Shown here in pieces: positions 25,540 to 34,238 of a stretch of DNA of 55,773 nt; the stretch's first letter is position 1; the number at the start of each line of letters is the position of its first letter. This DNA is from JBHGYD01 sp041920415. GTDB taxonomy: Bacteria; Bacillota; Bacilli; Bacillales; Anoxybacillaceae. Location: positions 1 to 55,773 of the forward strand of contig JBHGYD010000044.1 in the NCBI GenBank assembly GCA_041920415.1, read 5' to 3'. The notes beneath the pieces were generated by a model. The model was not told the DNA's origin, did not search any database, and saw only the letters and a program-made list of their open reading frames with translations. The position numbers and the translations under genes are program-made.

Positions 25540-25730
25540 AAAAAACGTTGTCCAAATAAAAGGATTGAAAATAAGTATTAAAAAACGCACTTTCCAGTTG
25601 ATTAGCCCAGTCTACATTCGGTATACTTTTAGACATAGGTAGGGTACTCCTTTCTCTGGAATGTGTTAATGGTTTGTTCAAATCAGAGAATACCCTACCT
25701 TTTTTCTTTTGATCTAGCAAAATGCTTTAC
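25540..25730 (-). mobile_element. Fragment of an insertion sequence (left end and transposase start)
   Basis: On the minus strand an ATG at 25636 after AAAGGAGT reads MSKSIPNVDWANQLESAF, which looks like the N-terminus of a DDE transposase. The frame decays within about 20 codons. Upstream of it lies an inverted repeat (gtagggta / taccctac), as found protecting transposase genes from outside transcription. No family can be named. Confidence 0.4.
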
Positions 25731-25860
25731 ACAAAATTTTATACATCATCAAGAGCATTGTATCGACATATAATTGTATTATGAAAAAGTTGTCGAATTA
25801 TGTCGATAAATGTGATATAATATGTGCAAGCGCCTATTATAAAAATCATTCCCCCCTCTA

Positions 25861-25910
25861 AAAACACAAAACCCCCACTCTTTTTTAACGAAGTGGGGGC
25901 CTTTGTGTTT
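25861..25910 (-). terminator. ulaA terminator
   Basis: Strong stem cccccact / agtggggg (25872-25879, 25892-25899), extended by aacacaaa / tttgtgtt, ending at the ulaA stop codon and rich in T after the stem on the minus strand. Confidence 0.85.
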
Positions 25911-27171
25911 AAGAAAATAACTTGATTAAATAACCCAATAAAATCCCGACAATCCCAAAATCCGAGTCTCCGAATGTTGTGCCTTCAAATCCAAGCGAGC
26001 CGAGTACTGGCAGTAAGAGCGCTGGTAAGAACGAGATGAGAATTCCATTGGCAAATGCCCCAAAAATAGCTCCTCGTCTACCGCCTGTCGCATTGCCGAA
26101 TACTCCCGCTGCCGCTCCAGTGAAAAAGTGTGGAATAAGGCCAGGAACAATCACTTTTAAGCCAACAAGCGGCAAGATAAACATCGAAATAATCCCCGCT
26201 ACAAAGCTTGATAAAAAGCCGACGATGACAGCGTTCGGAGCGTAAGGGAACACGGCAGGGCAGTCAAGCGCCGGTTTGGCGTCTTGAACGACTTTGTCGG
26301 CAATTCCTTTGAACGCTGGAACAATTTCAGCAATGAGCATCCGTACTCCCGCTAATACGACGTATACGCCAGCAGCGAACGTAATCCCTTGCATGAGCGA
26401 GAAAACAAGAAAGTTCACGCCACCGCTTAATTGTTTTTCGATAAACTCTTTTCCAGCAAACGGAGCGACGATAAAGAATAATAAGACCATTGTTAATGAC
26501 ATTGCAACCGATGTATCGCGAAGGAATCCCAGTGATTTTGGCACTTTAATATCTTCTGTGGATTGCGCTTTGTTCCCAAGCCGCTTTCCGACCCACGCTG
26601 AAGTAAAGTAACCGATCGTGCCAAAATGGCCTAAGGCGATTTGGTCCGTACCTGTAATTTGACGCATATACGGTTGTAAAATCGCAGGCATAAATACCAT
26701 TAAACTTCCGAGAATAATAGAACCAACGATGACGAGCGGAACGCCAGTAACCCCGCCGGTTGCGAAAACTGCAGAAATTAAGCAAGCCATAAATAACGTA
26801 TGATGCCCGGTTAAGAAAATATATTTAAAACGAGTAAATCGTGCGATAAGAATATTGACAACCATTCCAAATAGCATAATCATCGCTGTTTCTTTACCGA
26901 ACGTTTGTTGAGCAATGGCAACGATGGCTTCGTTATTCGGAATCACCCCTTTAATATGGAACGCTTTTTCAAACATTTTCCCGAAAACGTTTAGCGAGCC
27001 GATTAAAATGTTGGCACCGCCGCCGAGAATCACAAATCCCATAATCGTTTTTAACGTGCCGGAAACGATATCAGGAAAACTTTTCTTTTGCAGTAATAGG
27101 CCGATGAGCGCAAACAAGCCTACTAAAATCGCTGGCGATCCTAATATATCCTTCATAATGAGATCAAACAT
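25909..27171 (-). CDS. ulaA: PTS IIC component, ascorbate/Ula family
   Basis: The 420-aa membrane protein has about ten hydrophobic segments and the UlaA-type motifs (GFVILGGGANILIGSL, ITGTDQIALGHFGTIGY, PGLIPHFFTGAAAGVFGNATGGRRGA). In the family it is the translocation channel for L-ascorbate or a related sugar acid, which is phosphorylated by IIB on entry. It is the last gene of a regulator-IIB-IIC set. A 146-base gap with a palindromic hairpin separates it from IIB. None of the usual catabolic genes (lactonase, decarboxylase, epimerase) follow, so the substrate is uncertain. A second truncated copy lies at 20669-20850. Confidence 0.92.
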   Translation of the reverse strand: MFDLIMKDILGSPAILVGLFALIGLLLQKKSFPDIVSGTLKTIMGFVILGGGANILIGSLNVFGKMFEKAFHIKGVIPNNEAIVAIAQQTFGKETAMIMLFGMVVNILIARFTRFKYIFLTGHHTLFMACLISAVFATGGVTGVPLVIVGSIILGSLMVFMPAILQPYMRQITGTDQIALGHFGTIGYFTSAWVGKRLGNKAQSTEDIKVPKSLGFLRDTSVAMSLTMVLLFFIVAPFAGKEFIEKQLSGGVNFLVFSLMQGITFAAGVYVVLAGVRMLIAEIVPAFKGIADKVVQDAKPALDCPAVFPYAPNAVIVGFLSSFVAGIISMFILPLVGLKVIVPGLIPHFFTGAAAGVFGNATGGRRGAIFGAFANGILISFLPALLLPVLGSLGFEGTTFGDSDFGIVGILLGYLIKLFS

Positions 27172-27288
27172 CGCACATTTGCCTCCTCTTTATTTATAAG
27201 TTTTAGGAGTATCATTTTTTTATCTAAAAATCTCTTTCTTGTTTCCTCATTCTTTCGTATACTTCTAAAAGGGAAAGTTTTTTCTTTT

Positions 27289-27308
27289 ATGCAGGCGATC
27301 GCCTGCAT
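27289..27308. promoter_or_regulatory. Perfect 20-bp palindrome between IIB and IIC
   Basis: ATGCAGGCGATCGCCTGCAT is self-complementary and lies between the two PTS genes. In the minus-strand message it is followed by A residues, so it is not a terminator in the operon's direction. It could stabilise or process the message. Read on the plus strand it is followed by CTTTTTT. Confidence 0.6.
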
Positions 27309-27317
27309 CTTTTTTAT

Positions 27318-27584
27318 TCATAAATGTTTCTCTAGCACGGATCTTAGTTCATCAAGGTCGAGAATATTTGTCAGTTTTGCAACATTTCGTGTACCGTCAT
27401 CAAGTGCTTCAACTAAATCTTTTGCTCCCAAGTATAGATCTGCTTTTTCTGTTTTACTTGTCGCTAAATCGGTATGCGAAACCTCCGCTTCAATCCCCAA
27501 TTCTTTCAAAATTGTTTTTACATTCATCTCTACAATAAAACTACTTCCTAGCCCATTTCCGCAAACGACGAGAATTTTTTTCAT
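27318..27584 (-). CDS. ulaB: PTS IIB component, ascorbate/Ula family
   Basis: The 88-aa cytoplasmic protein begins KKILVVCGNGLGSSFIVEM, the IIB phosphocysteine loop. Cys8 takes the phosphate from IIA and passes it to the substrate entering through IIC. Length and fold pattern fit UlaB/SgaB. It lies between the PRD regulator (31 bases away) and IIC. No free-standing IIA gene is present. The only IIA-like domain in the window is the C-terminus of the regulator. Confidence 0.93.
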   Translation of the reverse strand: MKKILVVCGNGLGSSFIVEMNVKTILKELGIEAEVSHTDLATSKTEKADLYLGAKDLVEALDDGTRNVAKLTNILDLDELRSVLEKHL

Positions 27585-27614
27585 CTTTTTGTACCTCCTG
27601 GCTTTGATATTTAT

Positions 27615-29672
27615 TTAATGAGAATATGATTCGATTAATGTGAGTACTTCCTCTACCGAATTGGTCGAGAATAATACACGCATATTTTCTTTATCTGATA
27701 ACAATTTTGTCAGTTGTGATAGCGCTTTTAAATGTGTTTCATTGTCAATGGCAGCTAAAACGATCAAAACATGTACTCGGTGTTCTTCGTTTTCAGAGAA
27801 TAGACAACCGTTTTTAATCTTAAGAAAGCTCATACCAATTTTCTTTACTCCTTGCTCTGGTCGAGCATGTGGTAAAGCAATTCCTGGTGCAATCACGATG
27901 TAAGGCCCCATAATCATCACATTATCAATCATCGCTTGAATGTATTCGTTTGTAATATAACCGTTATCCAATAATGGTTTGGCAGCAAGTGCAATCGCTT
28001 CTTTCCAATCACCTACCTCTTCAACAAATTGGATGTGTGGTTTTATAAGCAAATCTTTAAGCATTGGTTTTTTGAAAATCTCCTTTCTTTTACTTTGATT
28101 AATATATTCATGTAGTTCTTGAATTAATGCTTTTTCATTTATGATCGTTGCATGTTTTTTAACAATTTCTAATAATGTTTCGACTGATAAAGTTCTCGTT
28201 TCAGAAAGTTGGTTTGTTTCTCTTAAAAGCAACATTTTATCCGCAGCTGTTAAAATGGGACGAACCATATAAATGGGAACATCACGCGATTGTAATGGAA
28301 TCGTTGTAACTACAAAATCAACACGTTCCAGAGAATAAGCTCGATATTCTCTTACCGAAATGATGTCAATGACATCAACTGTTGGTAATAATTCTTCCAT
28401 TTGTTTTTGTAAAATTCGCGATGTGCCAATTCCGCTTTCGCACACAATGAGCGCTTTTTTCCGAGCTGGAACAGATACTCCCTCTCTGTCAAGCCATCCA
28501 CCGAAATGCATGGAGATATAAGCAATTTCATCATCGCTTACGGATTGACCGACGACGTTCTCAACATGATGAACAACTTTCTTCGTTAGAGTAAAGATGT
28601 CGTGATAATTTGCTTTAACAGATTGAGTTAATTCATTTTGAAAATGAAGCCCATATTTTAATCGGTAATAAGCTGGTTTCATGTGAATCAATAAATTTTT
28701 TTCCAGCTCTTCACGATGTTTGAATTGTACACAAGCGTATGTTTCAAAATCATTGACCATGTTTTTGATCATTTGTTTTAAAACAGCGATTTCATTACTC
28801 TGATCGATTTGCTTATAGTCTGTAACTCTTGAACCTAAAAGATAGGTTGTGAGATAACAAATTTCATCTTTCGGAACATTGATTGAGAAAGCGTTTTCGA
28901 TTTGAGCAATCATATAGTGAGCCGCTTTATATTCCCTAGTCGACTGCAACACTTCTTTTTCTTGAGCATCCATTTGAATGTATTTACCACGAATCCATCG
29001 TTTCATAAAAATAGAAAGATAAATGGTTAATGTGTGAATAACGTCATTCGTATAACAAATGGAAGAAACTGCTTCTGATTGGCGAATAATATCATTAATA
29101 GGTACTGCGTGCCCGCCAAACAATTCAGAATATAGCCGTTCATAACCAGCCATTTCCAAAAGCTGCGCTACATGTTGTACGATCGCCTTCCGTTTTTGCG
29201 TTTCTTCGCCTTTGATGAAATACCCTTGTTTACGATGGAATTCTAATTGTAATTGATATGACTGCCATTCTGATTTGAGTTCTTTGATATCGTTTAATAA
29301 AGTACTGCGGCTCACTTGAAGCTTTTCTAAAAAATCACGCAAAAAGATCGAGTGATTACGAATAAAAATTAATAACCCAATCCAAGCTTTTCTTTCTTCT
29401 GAAGAATACTCGTAATGTCGAATCGGTTGTAACGTTTGCAATGTTTTCGTAATTTGCTTTTTGGCTTGATCGTCCAAATAAAAACCGATTGCACGCACAT
29501 GTTTTAGCTGCGAAAAACCTTGACTTTGCAGCCAGTCATTTATTTTTTGAATATCGTAGTAGACCGTTCGTCTTGAGATTTGCAAGGCCTGAGCCAACTT
29601 GTCTACAGTTACATGAGTAGAAGAACTAAGCAACATGTTCAAGATTCGGACACAACGAGCATCGAGTATCAT
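27615..29672 (-). CDS. PTS-controlled transcriptional activator (BglG/MtlR type)
   Basis: The 685-aa protein has an N-terminal DeoR/Mga-like HTH (LNMLLSSSTHVTVDKLAQALQISRRTVYYDI), a second HTH near residue 100 (FLEKLQVSRSTLLNDI), two PTS regulation domains (about 170-390) with conserved His residues, a IIB-like domain with ALIVCESGIGTSR and a IIA-like domain with the LPHARPEQG active-site His. Phosphorylation of these sites by PTS proteins sets activity. The ATG at 29672 has AAGGAG nine bases upstream. Longer starts lack a site. It is a DNA-binding activator of the MtlR/LicR kind, most likely for the adjacent ulaBA genes. Confidence 0.92.
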   Translation of the reverse strand: MILDARCVRILNMLLSSSTHVTVDKLAQALQISRRTVYYDIQKINDWLQSQGFSQLKHVRAIGFYLDDQAKKQITKTLQTLQPIRHYEYSSEERKAWIGLLIFIRNHSIFLRDFLEKLQVSRSTLLNDIKELKSEWQSYQLQLEFHRKQGYFIKGEETQKRKAIVQHVAQLLEMAGYERLYSELFGGHAVPINDIIRQSEAVSSICYTNDVIHTLTIYLSIFMKRWIRGKYIQMDAQEKEVLQSTREYKAAHYMIAQIENAFSINVPKDEICYLTTYLLGSRVTDYKQIDQSNEIAVLKQMIKNMVNDFETYACVQFKHREELEKNLLIHMKPAYYRLKYGLHFQNELTQSVKANYHDIFTLTKKVVHHVENVVGQSVSDDEIAYISMHFGGWLDREGVSVPARKKALIVCESGIGTSRILQKQMEELLPTVDVIDIISVREYRAYSLERVDFVVTTIPLQSRDVPIYMVRPILTAADKMLLLRETNQLSETRTLSVETLLEIVKKHATIINEKALIQELHEYINQSKRKEIFKKPMLKDLLIKPHIQFVEEVGDWKEAIALAAKPLLDNGYITNEYIQAMIDNVMIMGPYIVIAPGIALPHARPEQGVKKIGMSFLKIKNGCLFSENEEHRVHVLIVLAAIDNETHLKALSQLTKLLSDKENMRVLFSTNSVEEVLTLIESYSH

Positions 29673-29832
29673 GTTGGAGCGCTCCTTCACTTCCATTGTG
29701 CAAACAATCATACTCATTAGATGGAATCTAGACCCCTCTTACTGTTCATTATATTGAATTTTCGACAAAAGATAAGGCCAAATATTGTGAGTAGATTTGT
29801 GCAAAATTTAGACTTATGTACAATAACCCCCC

Positions 29833-29973
29833 CGCAAATAGGTGTGGCAACAATCATCTTTGCAATAATGAGAAGAGAAAAGAAAACAGATCAGTTTCTG
29901 AAGGATAAAATGGGCGACAGTTAAAAGCACAAAAGGAGGAGGCGTAGAATTTGTGGCCAAATTGAAATGGTAA
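29833..29973 (+). pseudogene. Remnant of a two-gene unit on the plus strand
   Basis: A 30-codon open end (IGVATIIFAIMRREKK...MGDS, stop at 29924) reads like the C-terminus of a small membrane protein. Eight bases later a strong AAAGGAGGAGG precedes GTG GCC AAA TTG, which stops after six codons. This is the pattern of one gene's end and the next gene's start with both bodies deleted. The gene family is not recognisable. The rest of 29673-30022 shows nothing else. Confidence 0.4.
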
Positions 29974-30022
29974 AAGAGAAATGGACAAAGCACATGGACC
30001 CGCGCTTTCATTCACTTGCAAC

Positions 30023-30056
30023 AAAAAAACTCGATATCTTCAAATAAGATACCGAG
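30023..30056 (-). terminator. Terminator after the IclR gene
   Basis: Stem ctcgatatctt / aagataccgag (30030-30040, 30046-30056) followed on the minus strand by seven T residues. Confidence 0.85.
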
Positions 30057-30064
30057 CACCATTT

Positions 30065-30829
30065 TTATACATATCCAAGCCTTGCGGAAATTTGTTTACC
30101 AATTTGCCGCATTCTTGCTTGCAGTTGTTCGATTCGTTCATCGGTCATTCGTATCGTCGGACCGGAGAGGCTGACAGCGGCAATGACTTTTCCTACATGA
30201 TCGAAAATCGGTACGGCAATACAGCGAATCCCGTATTCGTTTTCCTCTAAGTCAAGAGCATATCCCTTTTGTTTGACTTGAGCGAGTTCTTTAAGAAATT
30301 CATCCTTATCGGTTATCGTTTTATCAGTATGTCTTGGCATTCCTTTACGTTCTAAAATATCAAGCACAACATTAAATGGCAAATGCGCTAAGATCGCTTT
30401 TCCTACTGCCGTGCAATGCATCGGAGCTCTTTTACCGACTTTCGAATGCATGCGCAACGTTTCCGTTCCTTCTAACTTTTCGATGTAAATCACTTCGCCT
30501 TGGTCATATACGACAAGATGAATGACCTCATTTGTTTCTTTCTCCAATTCCTGTAAATATGGTTTTGCCTCTTTTCTTAAATCGATTGATTCGAGCAGCT
30601 TCGAACTCATCTCCAAAAATTTGTAACCAAGTTTGTAACGGCTTGTTTCTTCATCCTGTTCCATATATCCATACTGGACAAGTGTCGATAAAATTCGATA
30701 TACAGAGCTTTTATTAATATCCATTTGTTTCGCAATTTCTGTAACGCCTAAGCCATCCTTTTTCGAACTGACGATATCGATAATATCTAATGCCCGGCTC
30801 ACAGACTTGACCATATTTTCTCTTTCCAT
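30065..30829 (-). CDS. IclR-family transcriptional regulator
   Basis: The protein is about 254 aa from the ATG at 30829, which is preceded by GAGGTGAGAG. It has the N-terminal winged helix (LDIIDIVSSKKDGLGVTEIAKQMDINKSSVYRILSTL) and the C-terminal effector domain (GKRAPMHCTAVGKAILAHLP, ENEYGIRCIAVPIFDHVGKVIAAVSLSGP). IclR proteins bind small organic acids in that domain. Here it closes a glycolate-oxidase/malate-synthase cluster, so glyoxylate, glycolate or the hydrolase product are likely ligands. That is inference. No operator can be fixed with confidence. Confidence 0.93.
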   Translation of the reverse strand: MERENMVKSVSRALDIIDIVSSKKDGLGVTEIAKQMDINKSSVYRILSTLVQYGYMEQDEETSRYKLGYKFLEMSSKLLESIDLRKEAKPYLQELEKETNEVIHLVVYDQGEVIYIEKLEGTETLRMHSKVGKRAPMHCTAVGKAILAHLPFNVVLDILERKGMPRHTDKTITDKDEFLKELAQVKQKGYALDLEENEYGIRCIAVPIFDHVGKVIAAVSLSGPTIRMTDERIEQLQARMRQIGKQISARLGYV

Positions 30830-30895
30830 GCTCTCACCTCTAGCACACAAAACATGATAATTCATTATAACATTTGTTTCCGGGCATTTAAGCGG

Positions 30896-31678
30896 TTACT
30901 GACCAATTTGAACGCGTTCTTTTGCCGCGGCAAACGTATTGCGAAGCGTTCCGATTTCTTCAATTTCACACTCAATAATGTCCCCTGCCTTGACGAGTTC
31001 GGCACCGATCGGACTTCCTGTTAAAATCACATCCCCCGGCTTTAGCGTCATAATATTCGTCAGATAGGAAATCATTTTACAGATTGGAATAATCATAAAT
31101 TCAGTCGGGCTATTTTGTTTTTCAACACCGTTCAGTCTTGCCTTCACACTCACATTGAAAGGGTCGAGTTCCGTTTCAATCACTGGACCTAATGGTGTGA
31201 ATGTATCAAACGCTTTCCCAAGTGTCCAATGGCCGTCTTGATGAAAAAATTGTGGTGCGGTTACATCGTTTCCAACTGTATAACCGAACACATAATCCAA
31301 CACATCTGATTCAGGAATATTTTTCGCTTCTTTTCCAATCACAACCGCTAATTCTGATTCAAACTTGACTTGGTCAATTCCTTTTGGAATGACGATTTCC
31401 TCTTCAGGTCCGATCACTGATGAAGTTGGTTTGAAGAAAAATACCGGAATTTCCGGCAGCACATCAGGAAGGTCTTGTTTTTGTGAAACGTAATTTGCAC
31501 CGATTCCGATAATTTGATTCGGCTCTAACGGGGCAAGAAATTTGACTTCATGTTCGGAAAAGGTTTTTCCTGTATATCCCCATTCACCAAACATATCCCC
31601 TTGAATTTCTCTTATCATACCATCTGTTACGACACCTGTATACATTTCTTCATTGGCAATAAATCTAGCAAATTTCAT
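30896..31678 (-). CDS. Fumarylacetoacetate hydrolase (FAH) family enzyme
   Basis: The 260-aa protein has a short N-terminal domain and the FAH core: IIGIGANYVSQK, then FFFKPTSSVIGPEEEIVIP, the metal-binding KFESELAVVIGK, YTVGNDVTAPQF, KAFDTFTPLGPVI and the late MTLKPGDVILTGSP. Members split or decarboxylate acylpyruvates and oxo-diacids with a Mg ion held by the Glu/Glu/Asp set. Its position after malate synthase and before the IclR gene suggests a role in the same acid-catabolic route, but the substrate could be anything from acylpyruvate to oxaloacetate. Confidence 0.92.
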   Translation of the reverse strand: MKFARFIANEEMYTGVVTDGMIREIQGDMFGEWGYTGKTFSEHEVKFLAPLEPNQIIGIGANYVSQKQDLPDVLPEIPVFFFKPTSSVIGPEEEIVIPKGIDQVKFESELAVVIGKEAKNIPESDVLDYVFGYTVGNDVTAPQFFHQDGHWTLGKAFDTFTPLGPVIETELDPFNVSVKARLNGVEKQNSPTEFMIIPICKMISYLTNIMTLKPGDVILTGSPIGAELVKAGDIIECEIEEIGTLRNTFAAAKERVQIGQ

Positions 31679-31837
31679 CGCTTAACTCCTCTCATGTTAG
31701 TTACGGGCAACTCCCGTTTTGACAGCGGCTCTCAGCTGCTTCTACAACTCTTTTATCAAGTAAAAAATCATTGATGTTCATCAAAAGCTGACAATGGCAC
31801 AACAACCTTTCCCATTCCTCACTCACAGTGTTGTGTA

Positions 31838-31880
31838 GATGAAAGGGCATCCTAAATTGATTAGAATGCCCTTGTCGTTC
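31838..31880 (-). terminator. Hairpin between glcB and the FAH gene
   Basis: Stem aagggcat / atgccctt (31843-31850, 31866-31873) with a partly paired loop. Only a short T run follows, so it may attenuate rather than end the glc transcript. Confidence 0.5.
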
Positions 31881-31898
31881 CTTGTATGATCGCTTAGC

Positions 31899-34079
31899 TT
31901 ACTGTTTTACCGCAAACTTCGCCTTGGCTTCTAAGCGGCGGCGGTGCAAGATTGGCTCCGTGTAACCGTTCGGCTGTTCATAGCCTTTGAAAATGAGATC
32001 GCAAGCCGCTTGGAAAGCGACTGAGTTGTCATAGTCTTCTGCCATTGGCCGATATGCAGGATCTCCAGCGTTTTGCTCATCAACGACTTTCGCCATGCGT
32101 TTTAACGTCTCAAGCACTTGTTCTTTTGTACAAATTCCGTGGTGAAGCCAGTTCGCAATATGCTGGCTGGAAATTCTTAATGTCGCCCGATCTTCCATCA
32201 GTCCGATGTTGTTAATATCAGGCACTTTCGAGCAGCCAATTCCTTGTTCGACCCAACGGACAACATATCCGAGAATACTTTGAGCGTTATTATCTAACTC
32301 TTGTTGAATTTCTTCTGGAGTCCAATTAGGGTTGGCCGCCACTGGAATTTGTAAAATATCATCGCGAAAATCTTTAAACTCTTTGCCTAATTCATTTTGT
32401 ACTTTTGTTACATCGATTTGATGATAATGAAGAGCATGCAAGACGGCTGCTGTTGGAGAAGGTACCCATGCTGTATTGGCACCTGCCTGAAGTTGACCGC
32501 CTTTTTGTTTCAGCATTTCCGCCATCATATCCGGCATTGCCCACATTCCTTTACCGATTTGCGCCCGTCCTTGGAAGCCGCAGGCAAGACCAATGCTTAC
32601 ATTTGATTTCTCATATCCTTGCAGCCATGCTGATGTTTTCATATCATTTTTGCGAATCATCGGTCCTGCTTCCATCGAAGTATGGATTTCATCGCCAGTT
32701 CGATCTAAGAAACCAGTATTAATAAACACAATGCGGTCTCTTACTTGGTAAATGCAGTTTTTCAAGTTCAGCGTTGTGCGGCGTTCCTCGTCCATTACAC
32801 CGATTTTAATCGTATTTCGCTCCAGCCCGAGCATATCTTCAACACGGTCAAACAGTTCATTCGCAAAAGCGACTTCTTCTGAGCCATGCATTTTCGGCTT
32901 AACAATGTAGATAGAGCCTTTTGCGGAATTTTTATAGCGGCTATTGCCTAATAGAGAATGTTTCGCAATTAAACTTGTGACAACCGCATCTAAAATACCT
33001 TCATAAATTTCCTGACCATCCTGATCTAATACGGCATTATTAGTCATTAAATGTCCAACGTTGCGGACGAACATGAGCGAACGGCCCGGTAATGTCAATT
33101 CTTCTCCGCTTGGCGCTGTATAAATACGGTCAGGATTGAGCGCGCGCGTTACTGTTTTATTGCCCTTTGTGAATGTAGCCGTCAAATCTCCTTTCATCAA
33201 GCCTAACAAGTTGCGGTATACATGAACTTTGTCCTCCGCATCGACGGCAGCGACAGAATCTTCACAGTCCATAATCGTCGTCAGCGCTGCTTCCAATAAA
33301 ATATCTTTCACACCCGCTGCATCTGTTTTACCGACAGGATGATGGCGATCGATTTGGATTTCAATATGCAATCCGTTATTTTTCAGCAAGATGGCCGATG
33401 GGTCTTCCGGATTTCCTTGATAGCCGACAAATTTTTCCTCATCTTGAAGGTTCGTCGTCTTGCCGCCCTTGACGAAAACAGACAATTTTCCATCAACGAC
33501 TGCATACTTGACAACATCTTTATGCGAGTATTCTTTTAACGGTACAGCTTCATCAAGGAATTGTTTTGCATAGGCAATCACTTTCTCGCCGCGGACTGGA
33601 TTGTAATGATCTCCGCGTTGTGCGCCATCTTCTTCGCTGATCGCGTCCGTTCCGTAAAGAGCGTCATAAAGACTTCCCCAGCGCGCGTTTGCTGCGTTCA
33701 GCGCATAGCGGGCGTTGCTGACCGGAACAACTAACTGCGGACCAGCCTGTAAAGCGATTTCATCGTCTACCCCTTCAGTCGTAATTTGAAAATCTTCTAC
33801 TTCCGGTTCTAAATAGCCAATTTCCTGTAAAAATGATTTATATTTATCGAAGTCAAAATTTCCTCTATGCTGGCGGTGCCATTCGTTGAGTTTTTCTTGA
33901 ATTTCATCGCGGCGGGCAAGCAACGCTTTATTTTTTGGCGTCAAATCTTTTACTAGCGTTTCTAAATCCGCCCAGAACTGTCTACTGTCTACTCCGCTTT
34001 CTGGAAGAACTTCCGTGTTGATAAACTCATAAAAAATGCGAGCGACTTGAAGATTTCCTACTTTCACATAGTCTTGCAT
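31899..34079 (-). CDS. glcB: Malate synthase G
   Basis: The 726-aa length and sequence fit the monomeric G isoform, which condenses glyoxylate with acetyl-CoA to malate. Visible family segments are EVEDFQITTEGVDDEIA, the catalytic TIMDCEDSVAAVDAEDKV, LMFVRNVGHLM, the GVMDEERRTTLNLKN active-site strand, DRTGDEIHTSMEAGPMIRK and TAWVPSPTAAVLHALHYH. The ATG at 34079 has GGGGGAAA upstream. A longer frame from 34172 lacks support. With GlcDEF upstream it completes glycolate use: glycolate to glyoxylate to malate. A cre-like site lies in its 160-base upstream gap. Confidence 0.97.
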   Translation of the reverse strand: MQDYVKVGNLQVARIFYEFINTEVLPESGVDSRQFWADLETLVKDLTPKNKALLARRDEIQEKLNEWHRQHRGNFDFDKYKSFLQEIGYLEPEVEDFQITTEGVDDEIALQAGPQLVVPVSNARYALNAANARWGSLYDALYGTDAISEEDGAQRGDHYNPVRGEKVIAYAKQFLDEAVPLKEYSHKDVVKYAVVDGKLSVFVKGGKTTNLQDEEKFVGYQGNPEDPSAILLKNNGLHIEIQIDRHHPVGKTDAAGVKDILLEAALTTIMDCEDSVAAVDAEDKVHVYRNLLGLMKGDLTATFTKGNKTVTRALNPDRIYTAPSGEELTLPGRSLMFVRNVGHLMTNNAVLDQDGQEIYEGILDAVVTSLIAKHSLLGNSRYKNSAKGSIYIVKPKMHGSEEVAFANELFDRVEDMLGLERNTIKIGVMDEERRTTLNLKNCIYQVRDRIVFINTGFLDRTGDEIHTSMEAGPMIRKNDMKTSAWLQGYEKSNVSIGLACGFQGRAQIGKGMWAMPDMMAEMLKQKGGQLQAGANTAWVPSPTAAVLHALHYHQIDVTKVQNELGKEFKDFRDDILQIPVAANPNWTPEEIQQELDNNAQSILGYVVRWVEQGIGCSKVPDINNIGLMEDRATLRISSQHIANWLHHGICTKEQVLETLKRMAKVVDEQNAGDPAYRPMAEDYDNSVAFQAACDLIFKGYEQPNGYTEPILHRRRLEAKAKFAVKQ

Positions 34080-34115
34080 AAAACATTTCCCCCATTTCAT
34101 CATAATCGATTTTTG

Positions 34116-34129
34116 TGAGAGCGCTTCCT
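34116..34129. promoter_or_regulatory. Candidate cre site (CcpA) upstream of glcB
   Basis: TGAGAGCGCTTCCT matches the TGAAAGCGCTTTCA consensus in 11 of 14 positions. It lies 37-50 bases before the glcB start, where catabolite repression would be useful. Confidence 0.4.
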
Positions 34130-34238
34130 TGTAATACGAAAAAGCCTTCTTTTGTTTGTTATTACGAAACACTGTTTCATAATTTATTTAAAAAAATAAT
34201 AGCATAAAGTTATAGTTACTTCAATAATTTTCAAAAAA

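Noticed and set aside
27289..27308. The perfect palindrome read as a terminator of ulaB
   Set aside because: In the direction of ulaB transcription it is followed by A residues, not U. I keep it only as a hairpin.
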